DNA of 64,000 nt from Saprospirales bacterium GYS_P2D. GTDB taxonomy: Bacteria > Bacteroidota > Bacteroidia > Chitinophagales > Saprospiraceae. The notes under the pieces were generated by a model, which was not told where the DNA came from, searched no databases, and worked only from the letters and a program-made list of their open reading frames with translations. The DNA lies in NCBI GenBank assembly GCA_009833045.1, contig WUUP01000012.1:1-64000 (forward strand), in the 5' to 3' direction. Made by a program: the position numbers and the translations under genes. Positions within the stretch are counted from its first letter, which is position 1; the number at the start of each line of letters is the position of its first letter. Positions 54,916-64,000 of this stretch are shown here, piece by piece.

Positions 54916-57807
54916 TTACCGGTTTCGCTTACCAATCGGTATCCTGAGAGACACCAGCGTGCCTTTCTGCACCCTCTGATCATAGGATACATGGAGGGCA
55001 TCTTCCGTATTGATGAGTTGTAGTCTGCGAGCCGTGATCGAGCTGCCCAATGACTTGGAGCCGTTGGCCCCTTGTTCTGAGATTCCTACTCCATTGTCTT
55101 CGATGATCACCTCTACATAGCTATCCGAAAGACTATATCTCACGGATAGATGCCCCATATAGTCGATCCCTTTAAATCCATGTAGGATTGCATTTTCGAC
55201 ATAGGGCTGTACTAATAGCGGCGGTATGTATATAGACATAGCCTTTGACTGATCGACTGTCTCTATCTCATAGTCAAACTTTGAACGATATCGCATCTTC
55301 TCCAGACTGAGATAGTTTTCTATCATGCGGACCTCCTCATATAGACTGATGTAGCCCTCATTACTCGCTTCTAAGACCTGCCGGATGAGTGCAGCAAATT
55401 TTGACAAGTAGGTCATAGCCCCCTCTTGATCATTTTTGACGATATAGTTTTGGATGCTGTTCAGACTATTGAATACGAAATGAGGATTCATCTGTGCCCT
55501 CAAGGCTTTCATCTCGAGAGATCTCATCTCTTCGCTGATCTGCTGATCCTTGAGGAGCTCTCGGGTATGCCGTCGATATGCGTATATGGCCGCAGATAAT
55601 ATCAGAATGCCCCCTATGATATTAAACCACCAAGTAGCCCACCATGGCTTTTTAATCTCGAAGTCGTATTGTACAGAAGGGCCCCATTTACCATCTACGT
55701 TTTTGGCCTGCACTTGCCAATCATATCTTCCAGGGGTGAGATAAGGATACTGCACTGATGTATTTTGAGTATAAGTCCAGTCATTGTTATTTAGTCGGTA
55801 TCTATAGTCAATTTTACCATTTTGTTTGTAGTCGAGCGCTCGATATCCAATAGCAATCGAGCGCTGATCATGTGCCAATGATACGGTCTCTGTGGGTTGA
55901 CCATTTACCAATACTTCTTCTATAATTGCTTTTATTTCAGGCTCCAAACTCTCAGTATAGTCGATGACCGATATCCCTTTAGCTGTAGCGACATAGACTA
56001 ATCCTCCATTCACATCGATATCGAGTACTTCATTTGTAGGCAAACCATTAGAAATATTGTAGGACTTTCGTGGGATCAACTGTCCATCTACCACACTGAC
56101 GAACTGTACTCCCATTTTAGTCGACACTACGGCCATGGAGTCATTAAATACCTTGATCTGCTCTATACTATTAGAGATAAGATCATCACTGACTGTCAGT
56201 GAGTCCAATAAATCCTCTCCATCATATAGATATAGGCCGTATGCATTTGATCCAATTAATAAATGATCACTTACAGCTTCCAAAGCATTTACCCTAATAT
56301 TTAACTTAAGAAACGATTTCCAGATACTTGTATCCAATGAGGTAGTACTATGAAGGCCATTAACTGTCGATATTATGTACTTTCCCTCCCATTTAATAGC
56401 ATCTAATATTCGTGTATTTGAATGCAGTTCATTCAATCTATAATTAAAAAAATCACCTGAGCTATCAACGTAAAAGGACTTCAAAGTATGAGTAAAGAAA
56501 AGAGTAGAACTATCAATTGATAATATATTTAACAAACTAATTGGTTTATTAGAAGATTTGGTTTTTAGAAACTTAAGGTGATTTAAATTAGAATCAAGAA
56601 TTTTACTCTTGATTGAAGCTATTAAAATTCTATTTTTTACCCAATTAAACTTAATCGACCTTACCTCTATATTCTCGATTATTTTTCGATTAACCCTGAA
56701 ATTTCTAGTGTAATCTACGATTTGATTATTCTCTTCTAAGACTATAACACTTTTGTCATTCACGATTATGCTCTTTACGGGATTGGAAGTCTTTGTACTT
56801 ACGCTCGAAGGTTGAATTCTAAATAAACCTTTATTTAATGTTGTAACCCATAATTGTTGACTTTGATCTAAATATATACCTGTAGCACTGACATCACTTA
56901 GAATACATTCTCCGATATTCTTTTCAAAATCATTGTCAGAATCGTATTTATAAAGACCTTTATTATTTAGATATCCAACATAGACTTGATTTTTTGAATC
57001 AACATAAACCTCTTCAATAAAAGGGTTGCCCATTGAACTAATCTGTAATGTATCGTTTTCAAAAAAATAATTGGTCTTTCTGAAAGTTACTATATACTTT
57101 TCCTCCCCATACTTAGCACCTTTAGTTTTAGAAAACCCTCTGTATTCTAAATTATGATTTTGTTCAAACGGACGATTGTTGAATTTTAAGGATTGAGTGT
57201 AAACCTCATTTCTGGCGTTGTTCTGTTTATTTTCTTTTTTGTCTAAATTTTCCCCAAAATAAAAGACTTGGTCTCCTACCCCATAAAATAATACATATCC
57301 ATCTGAATGCCTCTCATCTAAATGTTCTACTATTTCACCTTGAGGACTAATTATCAAAATATCTGGCTCTAATCGAGAGGAAATCAATAGATTATTCTTA
57401 GTGACACCCCAATTCCCCACCCGGGTACCTTTTAATTTGCTAAGAATATAATCAGTATTAGGCAAGGCGGTAACCATATCACTTCCTTGCTCTAAATAAA
57501 AAATTCTGTCGGATAACGTAAAAATCCAAAGTCTACCATCAAAACCTAACTCAATATCCATCACAGCTATATCCGTCAGCCCATCCTCTACTCCATATGT
57601 CCTAAATTCATATCCATCCCATTTGACTAAGCCTCTGTCTGTAGCGATCCAGATATATCCGAGCGAATCCTGCAATACGTGATGACACTCATTGCTGGGG
57701 AGACCCTGATCTACTGTATACTGAGTGATCAGATAGTTGTCCAGCTGTGCATCCAGAGATACACATCCGGTCATTAAGAATAAGCTAAATATGAATGACC
57801 GATTCAT
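54916..57807 (-). CDS. Propeller-type LytS-family sensor histidine kinase
   Basis: This protein has 963 residues from the ATG at 57807 (MNRSFIFSLFLMTGC); the longer frame starts at GTG. Order: signal/lipobox-like start (MTGCVSLDAQ), two-component regulator propeller blades (about 20-640: HHVLQDSLGYIWIATDRGLV, LPTNEVLDIDVNGGLVYVAT), a Y_Y_Y domain (about 645-730: WQVQAKNVDGKWGPS), a transmembrane segment (about 735-760) and a His kinase module with MNPHFVFNSLNSIQNYIV and the ATPase site EVIIEDNGVGISEQG. It signals to the LytTR regulator encoded just upstream. The middle of the propeller is unusually AT-rich. Confidence 0.9.
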   Translation of the reverse strand: MNRSFIFSLFLMTGCVSLDAQLDNYLITQYTVDQGLPSNECHHVLQDSLGYIWIATDRGLVKWDGYEFRTYGVEDGLTDIAVMDIELGFDGRLWIFTLSDRIFYLEQGSDMVTALPNTDYILSKLKGTRVGNWGVTKNNLLISSRLEPDILIISPQGEIVEHLDERHSDGYVLFYGVGDQVFYFGENLDKKENKQNNARNEVYTQSLKFNNRPFEQNHNLEYRGFSKTKGAKYGEEKYIVTFRKTNYFFENDTLQISSMGNPFIEEVYVDSKNQVYVGYLNNKGLYKYDSDNDFEKNIGECILSDVSATGIYLDQSQQLWVTTLNKGLFRIQPSSVSTKTSNPVKSIIVNDKSVIVLEENNQIVDYTRNFRVNRKIIENIEVRSIKFNWVKNRILIASIKSKILDSNLNHLKFLKTKSSNKPISLLNILSIDSSTLFFTHTLKSFYVDSSGDFFNYRLNELHSNTRILDAIKWEGKYIISTVNGLHSTTSLDTSIWKSFLKLNIRVNALEAVSDHLLIGSNAYGLYLYDGEDLLDSLTVSDDLISNSIEQIKVFNDSMAVVSTKMGVQFVSVVDGQLIPRKSYNISNGLPTNEVLDIDVNGGLVYVATAKGISVIDYTESLEPEIKAIIEEVLVNGQPTETVSLAHDQRSIAIGYRALDYKQNGKIDYRYRLNNNDWTYTQNTSVQYPYLTPGRYDWQVQAKNVDGKWGPSVQYDFEIKKPWWATWWFNIIGGILILSAAIYAYRRHTRELLKDQQISEEMRSLEMKALRAQMNPHFVFNSLNSIQNYIVKNDQEGAMTYLSKFAALIRQVLEASNEGYISLYEEVRMIENYLSLEKMRYRSKFDYEIETVDQSKAMSIYIPPLLVQPYVENAILHGFKGIDYMGHLSVRYSLSDSYVEVIIEDNGVGISEQGANGSKSLGSSITARRLQLINTEDALHVSYDQRVQKGTLVSLRIPIGKRNR

Positions 57808-57841
57808 GCTCTTAAAAGTAGCAAAATCACTCACAGCTTAG

Positions 57842-58573
57842 TTATTTCAGCTGATCTAAGACTTCTGCTTTCTTTCTACGGGAGATGGGCACTGTCGTAC
57901 CATCTGAGAGGTCGAGAGTCCCCCCATCAGCTTTATTGTAGCGGATCACATGATCGAGATTGACCAGATAGGACAGGTGTGGTCTTATGAATTTGTCAGA
58001 CTCTATGAGCGACTCTATATGAAGTAGCGTCTTACTGATGGTGATCTTGCGGCCCTGTACAGTCTGTACAGTCGAGTAGGATCGATCTGCAGTGACCATG
58101 AGAATATCAGAGATATTGAGTCGCTCTATGCCCTCAGTAGTAGGCAGGGATATGACCTGAGATTCATTACCCAGTGATTTGATGATATCCTTGAGCTTAT
58201 CGGACATGATAGCGGAGCTCTCTGAGCTACGGATGTGATCTATGATGCTGATGATCCGATCAGGTGCATAGGGCTTTAGCACATATCCTACTGAAAAATA
58301 GTCAAATGCCTTCAAAGCGTATTGATCATATGCAGTAGTGAATATCAGCTTAAAATCGATCCGATCGAGACTATCGAGCACTTCAAAAGCATTAGCATCT
58401 GCCAGCTGTATATCACAAAAGACAAGATCAGGCTTAGTCTCTGCTAAGAGGTCAATTATCTCACTCTTGTGACCAGCATGCCCGACCACTGTTAGATCGG
58501 GTAGATATCTCTCTATGATACTACTGAGCAGCTCTACAGCATCCTGTTCATCTTCTATGATCACTACTTTCAT
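57842..58573 (-). CDS. LytTR-family response regulator
   Basis: This 243-residue protein has a receiver domain at about 1-120 (VVIIEDEQDAVELLSSII; phospho-acceptor Asp in LVFCDIQLADANAFEVL; TTAYDQYALKAFDYFSVGYVLKP) and a LytTR DNA-binding domain at about 140-243 (LNISDILMVTADRSYSTVQT, FIRPHLSYLVNLDHVIRYNK). It is 34 bp upstream of the propeller kinase on the same strand, its likely partner, and 40 bp after coaD. Confidence 0.93.
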   Translation of the reverse strand: MKVVIIEDEQDAVELLSSIIERYLPDLTVVGHAGHKSEIIDLLAETKPDLVFCDIQLADANAFEVLDSLDRIDFKLIFTTAYDQYALKAFDYFSVGYVLKPYAPDRIISIIDHIRSSESSAIMSDKLKDIIKSLGNESQVISLPTTEGIERLNISDILMVTADRSYSTVQTVQGRKITISKTLLHIESLIESDKFIRPHLSYLVNLDHVIRYNKADGGTLDLSDGTTVPISRRKKAEVLDQLK

Positions 58574-58613
58574 CCCTTACTCTTTTGCGTACTATATATG
58601 CTCAAATTTTACT

Positions 58614-59069
58614 CTATACGATCACTTCTGGTGGCAAGAATGGACTCGCATCCCCTTTCCCCTTGATGATCTCTCTGACTATAGTCGAGCTGATATGAGA
58701 AAACTCTGGCTTGCTGATCAAAAATACGGTTTCGATATCTTTCCCTACTATATTGTTGAGCTGCGATATTGTCTTCTCATAGTCAAAATCAGATCCATTT
58801 CTCAGGCCTCTTATCAGATATTTTGCACCTACTTCATTGCAATAATGCACTGTTAAACCTTCAAAGTGTCCTACTTCTACCTTATCATGATCTTTAAATA
58901 CTTCATTCAGCCAATGAAGTCTCTGATCAAGATCGAATAAGTATTTCTTTACAGAATTCACCCCTACAGCCATAATGATCTTATCAAACAATGGCAATGC
59001 TCGATTGACTATATCTACGTGTCCTGTGGTGATAGGATCAAATGAACCCGGGAATACCGCTATTTTCAT
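58614..59069 (-). CDS. coaD: Phosphopantetheine adenylyltransferase
   Basis: This 151-residue enzyme makes dephospho-CoA from phosphopantetheine and ATP. Nucleotidyltransferase motif PGSFDPITTGHVDIVNRAL (T/HxGH), LIRGLRNGSDFDYE and the C-terminal signature SHISSTIVREIIKGKGD are present. Start ATG at 59069 gives MKIAVFPGSFDP, as in the family. Confidence 0.97.
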   Translation of the reverse strand: MKIAVFPGSFDPITTGHVDIVNRALPLFDKIIMAVGVNSVKKYLFDLDQRLHWLNEVFKDHDKVEVGHFEGLTVHYCNEVGAKYLIRGLRNGSDFDYEKTISQLNNIVGKDIETVFLISKPEFSHISSTIVREIIKGKGDASPFLPPEVIV

Positions 59070-59217
59070 ACGTGATTGTTAGTGATTTGCTCGCCTAAAT
59101 TTAGAAATAGTATGAATATCATAGAAGAAAACAATTTACACTTTTTGATCTGACGGATCCATCGACGTTACTCTCACATATTGCCTTCTTCTCGACTCTA
59201 TATTCTCTATGTTTAGG

Positions 59218-59225
59218 TATATTTG
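59218..59225 (+). promoter_or_regulatory. Candidate -7 element TATATTTG before lpd
   Basis: TATATTTG fits TAnnTTTG and implies a leader of about 80 nt for the dihydrolipoyl dehydrogenase gene. No -33 element is clear. Confidence 0.4.
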
Positions 59226-59233
59226 CAATATTC

Positions 59234-59251
59234 GCCAATAAACTAATTGGC
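59234..59251. promoter_or_regulatory. Inverted repeat GCCAAT-AAACTA-ATTGGC
   Basis: A perfect 6-bp inverted repeat with a 6-nt spacer, just after the predicted start site. It could be an operator or a small 5' hairpin. Confidence 0.35.
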
Positions 59252-59311
59252 TTCATTCGCAATTTAATAGAGAACCCATTCAATTAATACATCCAAATAT
59301 AAAAATCCATA

Positions 59312-60709
59312 ATGAAATTTGATTTAGTCGTCGTCGGAAGTGGACCTGGAGGATATGTGGCAGCTATCAGAGCGAGCCAGTTAGGTCTCAAAACAGCTAT
59401 CGTAGAAAAAGAAAATCTCGGAGGAGTATGTCTTAACTGGGGATGTATCCCTACCAAAGCTTTGCTCAAATCTGCTCAAGTATTTGAATATATCAAGCAT
59501 GCTGAAGACTACGGGATCAAGGTAGGTAGTTCAAAAGTTGATTTTGATGCAGTCATCAAAAGGAGTCGAGATGTGGCAGGAGGCATGAGCAAGGGTGTCC
59601 AGTTTCTCATGAAGAAAAATCAAATCACTGTCATCAATGGATATGGTCGACTCGTCAGAGGTAAAAAAGTAGAAGTCACCAAAGAAGATGGCTCTAAAGA
59701 GACTATCGAGGCTACCAGCATCATCGTAGCTACAGGTGGACGTGCAAAAGCACTCCCTCATATCCCTATCGACGGCGAAAATGTAATAGGCTATAGAGAA
59801 GCCATGACACTAAAAACACAGCCAAAATCAATGGTAGTGATGGGAGCTGGAGCTATCGGCGTAGAGTTCGCTCAGGTATACAGCGCAATGGGTACCGAGG
59901 TGACTATCGTAGAGTTCATGGAGCAAGGCTTACTACCAAGAGAAGATAAAGATATATCTAAAGAGCTGGGTAAGATCTTCAAAAAGAAAGGGGTCAACGT
60001 CATGGCTAATGCTGCCGTACAGAGTATCGAGAAAAAAGGAAAGAGCCTCGTAGTAAAGGTCGAAAACAGAAAAGATAAAAGCATAGAAGAGATCAAATGC
60101 GATGTCCTCCTCTCTGCTACTGGTGTCACGCCAAATGTAGAAGACATAGGACTCGAGACTCTCGGCATCACTGTCGAGAAAGGGCTCATCAAGGTAGATG
60201 AGTACTACCAGACTAATGTCCCTGGCATATACGCTATAGGTGACGTGACAGCAGGACCTGCTTTGGCGCATGTAGCGTCAGCAGAAGGCATCATCTGTGT
60301 CGAGAAAATCGCAGGCCATCACCCAGCTCCACTCAACTATGAAAATATCCCATCATGTACCTACTGTAGCCCAGAGGTCGCATCTGTAGGTATGACAGAA
60401 GAGCAAGCTAAAGAAGCTGGCTATGAAATAAAGTTGGGTAAATTTCCATTCTCGGCATCTGGTAAAGCGAAAGCAGCCGGGAGTCCGGAGGGATTCGTCA
60501 AGATCATCTATGATGCTAAGTATGGAGAGCTGCTCGGAGCTCACCTCATAGGTGCGAATGTCACTGAGATGATCGCTGAGATTGTAGTAGCTCGAAATCT
60601 GGAGACCACTGGCAACGAAATGATCAAATCCGTACATCCTCATCCTACTATGAGTGAGGCCATCATGGAGGCTTCAGCAGCAGCTTTTGACGAGGTGATA
60701 CACCTATAG
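59312..60709 (+). CDS. lpdA: Dihydrolipoyl dehydrogenase
   Basis: This 465-residue flavoprotein is the E3 of 2-oxo acid dehydrogenase complexes. FAD site VVGSGPGGYVAAIRASQLG at about 7-25, redox disulfide GGVCLNWGCIPTKALL (C40, C45), NAD site VMGAGAIGVEFAQVYSAMG and the C-terminal base His-Glu in HPHPTMSEAIMEA. ATG at 59312 is the family start. Terminator at 60734. Confidence 0.96.
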   Translation: MKFDLVVVGSGPGGYVAAIRASQLGLKTAIVEKENLGGVCLNWGCIPTKALLKSAQVFEYIKHAEDYGIKVGSSKVDFDAVIKRSRDVAGGMSKGVQFLMKKNQITVINGYGRLVRGKKVEVTKEDGSKETIEATSIIVATGGRAKALPHIPIDGENVIGYREAMTLKTQPKSMVVMGAGAIGVEFAQVYSAMGTEVTIVEFMEQGLLPREDKDISKELGKIFKKKGVNVMANAAVQSIEKKGKSLVVKVENRKDKSIEEIKCDVLLSATGVTPNVEDIGLETLGITVEKGLIKVDEYYQTNVPGIYAIGDVTAGPALAHVASAEGIICVEKIAGHHPAPLNYENIPSCTYCSPEVASVGMTEEQAKEAGYEIKLGKFPFSASGKAKAAGSPEGFVKIIYDAKYGELLGAHLIGANVTEMIAEIVVARNLETTGNEMIKSVHPHPTMSEAIMEASAAAFDEVIHL

Positions 60710-60733
60710 GAGAATATTAAAATAGACATTCAT

Positions 60734-60778
60734 AAAACCCATAAAGCCATAAACTTTATGGGTTTTCTTTTTTTATTT
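60734..60778 (+). terminator. Terminator after lpdA
   Basis: AAAACCCATAAAG (60734-60746) pairs perfectly over 13 bp with CTTTATGGGTTTT (60754-60766), followed by CTTTTTTTATTT. Confidence 0.92.
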
Positions 60779-60783
60779 ACAGT

Positions 60784-60999
60784 ATGAACAGAGTCACCTA
60801 TACCCTACTCGGATTCTTTTTAGCACTTTTTGGCTTTTTGAGCTTACTATTGAGCTTGATCGGTCTTAGACTCTGGCCCATTTCGTATATAGACAAAATG
60901 ACTTCCCCAGTAGCAGCATTGTCGATTAAGCTCGTGATGATTATCGCAGGGATCATACTATTCTACATGAGTCGGATCAGTAGAGACGAGGTAGATTAA
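60784..60999 (+). CDS. Small two-helix membrane protein
   Basis: This 71-residue protein starts at ATG 60784. Hydrophobic segments are at about 6-27 (YTLLGFFLALFGFLSLLLSL) and 44-64 (ALSIKLVMIIAGIILFYMSR). I do not recognise a family. It starts right after the lpdA terminator, so it probably has its own promoter or is read through. Confidence 0.6.
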   Translation: MNRVTYTLLGFFLALFGFLSLLLSLIGLRLWPISYIDKMTSPVAALSIKLVMIIAGIILFYMSRISRDEVD

Positions 61000-61070
61000 G
61001 ACTCCTCTTTCCTCATACACTTTTGTGCTTAGCCTTTCAGCGAATACATTCATACCCTTCATAGCGAGCA

Positions 61071-61103
61071 ATAAAAAAAGGTGATGCCAATCGACATCAC
61101 CTT
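61071..61103 (-). terminator. Terminator after glutamine synthetase
   Basis: On the minus strand AAGGTGATG pairs with CATCACCTT (9 bp, positions 61078-61086 and 61095-61103), followed by a T-run (61071-61079 as A on plus). Confidence 0.85.
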
Positions 61104-61143
61104 CTAAAATACTTGCTATGATAAACTAACTAACTTGCTAATC

Positions 61144-62166
61144 TTATAGATCCTTGACAGTCGAGATGATACTCGCTGCTACTGCGTAAGGATCTGCGTT
61201 TGAGGCAGGTCTTCTGTCCTCGAGCCATCCTTTGTACCCACTCTCTACTGTAGCGATAGGAATACGGATAGATGCTCCTCTATCAGATATACCAAATGAG
61301 AACTTCCTAATAGACTGAGTCTCGTGCTTACCAGTCAGACGCTGATCATTGTATGCTCCATATGCAGCGATAGCCTCTTTGATACGAGCTTTTGGTCTGA
61401 ACTTCTCACAGATCTCATCGTACTTCTCTTTTGATCCACATGTACGTAGAGTTGTATTAGAGAAGTTGGCGTGCATTCCTGATCCGTTCCAGTCAGTATC
61501 ACCGAGTGGTTTTGGATGCCATTCTATATATACACCATATTTTTCGGCAGTACGCTCGAGTAGGTATCTTGATACCCAGATTCTATCACCTGCTAATTTT
61601 CCACCTTTTGCGAATATCTGATACTCCCACTGTCCACATGCTACCTCAGCATTGATACCTTCTACATTGAGGCCCGCTTCGAGACAGATATCGAGATGCT
61701 CCTCGACTATCGCTCTACCGAAAGCGCTCTTAGCTCCTACTCCACAGTAGTATGGTCCTTGAGGAGCTGGATATCCACCACCTGTAGGGAATCCTAAAGG
61801 AGCCATCGTATCAAGATCATACAAGAAATACTCCTGCTCAAATCCGAACCAGAAATCATCATCGTCGTCCATGATAGTCGCTCTCTTATTAGTAGCGTGA
61901 GGCGTACCATCAGCACTGAGCACCTCCGTCATCACGAGATATGCATTCTTACGATCTGGATCAGGACAGATGAATACAGGCTTGAGGATACAGTCAGATG
62001 CACCACCAGAAGCCTGATTAGTAGATGATCCGTCGAATGACCAAAGTGGACACTCTTCTAATTTTCCAGAGAATTTTGAATCATCAACAATCTTGGTTTT
62101 TGATCTGAGGCCTTGTGTAGGCTCTGATCCGTCTAACCAAATGTATTCCAATTTAATCTTGGCCAT
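61144..62166 (-). CDS. glnA: Glutamine synthetase, type II
   Basis: This 340-residue enzyme makes glutamine from glutamate and ammonia. The short length, the opening LEYIWLDGSEPTQGLRSKTK, the WSFDGSSTNQ block and the catalytic stretches FGFEQEYFLYD, GVGAKSAFGRAIVEEH and GSGMHANFSNTTLR are those of the eukaryote-like GSII form. ATG at 62166. Confidence 0.95.
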   Translation of the reverse strand: MAKIKLEYIWLDGSEPTQGLRSKTKIVDDSKFSGKLEECPLWSFDGSSTNQASGGASDCILKPVFICPDPDRKNAYLVMTEVLSADGTPHATNKRATIMDDDDDFWFGFEQEYFLYDLDTMAPLGFPTGGGYPAPQGPYYCGVGAKSAFGRAIVEEHLDICLEAGLNVEGINAEVACGQWEYQIFAKGGKLAGDRIWVSRYLLERTAEKYGVYIEWHPKPLGDTDWNGSGMHANFSNTTLRTCGSKEKYDEICEKFRPKARIKEAIAAYGAYNDQRLTGKHETQSIRKFSFGISDRGASIRIPIATVESGYKGWLEDRRPASNADPYAVAASIISTVKDL

Positions 62167-62335
62167 TTTTTTATTAATTTTTCTTTATGATCTAATAATG
62201 GTCGAATATAGAGCTACCTTTAAAGCTGTCATTTTTCTGAATTTTTATAATTGTGATCACCAAACGACACACATATATTCAAACATCTGATTTACAATAC
62301 TTTAGGATTTGACAAAATGTTATGGCTATTTCAAA

Positions 62336-64000
62336 ATGAAAAGGGATAAAAAATCTAAAAAAATAGTTTTTCAGCCCAAAAAAGAGCAAAAAACATATTT
62401 TCAGCACCCTTTTTTCTCGTTTTGGAGATTATTTACTGCATTTTTTGTCATTTCGCTCTACTTCAACATTACTCTACTCTATGCTCAAGATGCACCTAAT
62501 GCTGATGAGCTCAATCAATGGCTACAAGACATCCTCGAGAACCAAGAGGAAACAAGCGACTTTGATTTTAATACCATCTTTGAGGATCTCTATTTTCGAC
62601 TGCAGTCGCCACTTAATATTAACAGAGCTACAGCCACTGAGCTCAGTGATCTACAGGTACTGAGTCCCATAGAGGTCAATGCATTACTGCTTCATCGATC
62701 CCGATATGGAGATCTACAGGATATCTATGAACTACAGGCCGTAGAGGGACTCTCTATAGATAAGGCTCGCATCCTATCAAGACTTTGTTATGTCCCAGGT
62801 AGCGGCCTCATACTCAATCGAGAGACGGACCCCATCACTAATCTATATCTCAAGTGGGAGCGAGATCTACAGACTCGGAGAGGCTACGATCCAGAGCAAG
62901 CATCGAGTCCATACCTTGGAGACCCTAATGCTCTCTATGCGAGACTACATAGACGAGCCCCTCTCGACTGGTCATATGGCCTGACTCTCGAGAAAGATGC
63001 AGGTGAGCGGCTATCAAAGGGACCAGACTTCATCAGTGGACATGCTATGCGTGAGAATGTCAGTCCAGTACTGGACAAAATCATTTTCGGAGACTACTCA
63101 ACCAGATTTGGGCAGGGACTCATACTCAATAATGGATTTGGCATCGGTAAGAGTAGCTACACCACATCTATCAAGACAGACGCTCCTACCCTACGTCCCT
63201 ATACCAGCGCTCAAGAAAACATCTACTTCAGAGGTATCGCTGCAGAGCTACGACTATCTGATCGATGGCAGCTGATCAGTATGCTATCATCCGCCTCTCA
63301 TGATGCTAATGTGCTATATGACGACTCCGGCAGACCTCTTGCAGTCAGTAGCCTTCAGACCATAGGCCTTCATCGCACTATAAATGAAATAGAAGATCAA
63401 AATAGTCTACAGGTATCTAATGTAGGCCTAAGACTGACTCATCAGCTACCATCACCATCGGACCAGATATCCTTCAACGCCCTGTATGGTCACTACTCCC
63501 TGCCTATACAGCCCAGTAATACTCCCTATAATCAATATCGGCTCTCTGGGGACCAAAGTCTAAATATCAGCTTAGACCACAATGTCATGATCGATGGGTA
63601 CAACTGGTTTGGGGAGCTGGCCATCTCTAAAAATGGTGCACTCGCTACTACTCAAAGTATCATCACGACTCTCGATCCTCGACTTGATCTGGCCCTCAAT
63701 GTCCGCTACTTTGACCGTGCCTATCAGGCCCCATTGAGTAATTCTTTCGCTGAGAGTAGTCGTATACAGGATGAGCAGGGAGCGTATGTAGGTCTCATCT
63801 ACACTCCTCATCGATCATGGCGCATATCGGGGTATGCAGATTTTTGGCAGTATGCATGGCTCCGATTCAGGGTGGACGCTCCATCTGCAGGTCATGAATA
63901 TCTCCTCAAGATCGAACATTATAAAAAACGAAAGTCACGCAGCTACCTGCAGTATCGCTATGAGCGAAAAGAAGAAAATACCAGTCTCGAGACTCGCATC
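62336..64000 (+). CDS. Helix-hairpin-helix/outer-membrane-like protein, N-terminal part
   Basis: The frame is open from the ATG at 62336 to the right edge (555 codons). A basic start (MKRDKKSKK) is followed by a hydrophobic signal (about 28-51, ending LLYAQ). Residues about 75-145 contain helix-hairpin-helix-like units (LNINRATATELSDLQVL, DIYELQAVEGLSIDKARILS). The rest has the strand pattern and aromatic residues of an outer membrane barrel (IIFGDYSTRFGQGLILNNGF, ISFNALYGHYSLP). Similar Bacteroidota proteins are known only as HhH-domain proteins. The C-terminus is missing. Confidence 0.8.
   Translation, partial: MKRDKKSKKIVFQPKKEQKTYFQHPFFSFWRLFTAFFVISLYFNITLLYAQDAPNADELNQWLQDILENQEETSDFDFNTIFEDLYFRLQSPLNINRATATELSDLQVLSPIEVNALLLHRSRYGDLQDIYELQAVEGLSIDKARILSRLCYVPGSGLILNRETDPITNLYLKWERDLQTRRGYDPEQASSPYLGDPNALYARLHRRAPLDWSYGLTLEKDAGERLSKGPDFISGHAMRENVSPVLDKIIFGDYSTRFGQGLILNNGFGIGKSSYTTSIKTDAPTLRPYTSAQENIYFRGIAAELRLSDRWQLISMLSSASHDANVLYDDSGRPLAVSSLQTIGLHRTINEIEDQNSLQVSNVGLRLTHQLPSPSDQISFNALYGHYSLPIQPSNTPYNQYRLSGDQSLNISLDHNVMIDGYNWFGELAISKNGALATTQSIITTLDPRLDLALNVRYFDRAYQAPLSNSFAESSRIQDEQGAYVGLIYTPHRSWRISGYADFWQYAWLRFRVDAPSAGHEYLLKIEHYKKRKSRSYLQYRYERKEENTSLETRI

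Noticed and set aside
1-64000. tRNA, rRNA, insertion sequences, prophage or integrative elements
   Set aside because: I found no tRNA-like T-loop/acceptor pattern in the gaps, no transposase or integrase, and no terminal repeats. Detection by eye is limited; a tRNAscan and IS search would settle it.

Overview
This 64 kb window is a chromosomal segment of a Bacteroidota bacterium. The evidence is type IX secretion (T9SS) cargo with both C-terminal signal types (8403-11492 and 21557-26071), a PorP/SprF-like protein coupled to the second cargo, a collagen-like surface protein with the usual Bacteroidota N-terminus, a spinster-type MFS carrier, a CarboxypepD_reg/TonB-type outer membrane receptor, a BlaI/BlaR-like pair, GSII glutamine synthetase and start regions without Shine-Dalgarno sites. 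Codon use and gene types would suit a Saprospiria- or Cytophagia-like lineage, but I cannot fix the order or genus. I see no tRNA, rRNA, insertion sequence, prophage or CRISPR array.

Layout. 1-5047 (minus) is the 5' part of a giant repetitive collagen-like protein that runs off the left edge. 5437-8132 holds an MFS carrier, a DoxX-like protein and a two-domain universal stress protein. 8403-12432 holds a secreted M4 metalloprotease followed by an ECF sigma factor and a probable anti-sigma factor. 12410-15909 (minus) is a three-gene run: degenerate pyrophosphatase-like lipoprotein, GNAT-like protein, RluA-type pseudouridine synthase. 16016-17428 is the arsenosugar-type peroxidase-like/radical SAM ArsS pair, followed by an alanine:cation symporter. 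19377-20526 is folK plus a deoxynucleoside kinase. 20523-26071 (minus) is the SprB-repeat adhesin and its PorP/SprF partner. 26170-33847 contains sppA, a YceI protein, NDH-2, a LON-domain protein, gamma-glutamyltransferase, a membrane protein and holA. 34215-40009 is a mix of small secreted proteins, an SdiA-regulated-like lipoprotein, a DUF4407 protein, a cytochrome P450 and a zinc-protease-like lipoprotein. 40337-43798 is pyruvate carboxylase.

43790-48700 is a signalling cluster: three paralogous stand-alone receiver proteins, an outer membrane receptor, and a small protein that looks like a histidine kinase whose phospho-accepting histidine is Asn. 48856-51409 is a BlaI/BlaR-like regulatory pair with two copies of a 16-bp operator in front of it. 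51481-54748 is acs (with a possible 36-codon ORF abutting its stop) and glycerate kinase. 54916-59069 (minus) is coaD, a LytTR response regulator and a propeller-type LytS histidine kinase. 59312-64000 is dihydrolipoyl dehydrogenase, a small membrane protein, glutamine synthetase and the start of a large helix-hairpin-helix/beta-barrel protein that leaves the window.

Much of the window is ordinary metabolism. The points most worth a second look are the 201-bp and 270-bp in-frame tandem repeats, the receiver/pseudokinase cluster, the nested hairpin at the probable 5' end of the 34812 transcript, the orphan terminator at 34131-34167, the in-frame ORF after the acs stop, and the AT-rich block inside the propeller histidine kinase gene.
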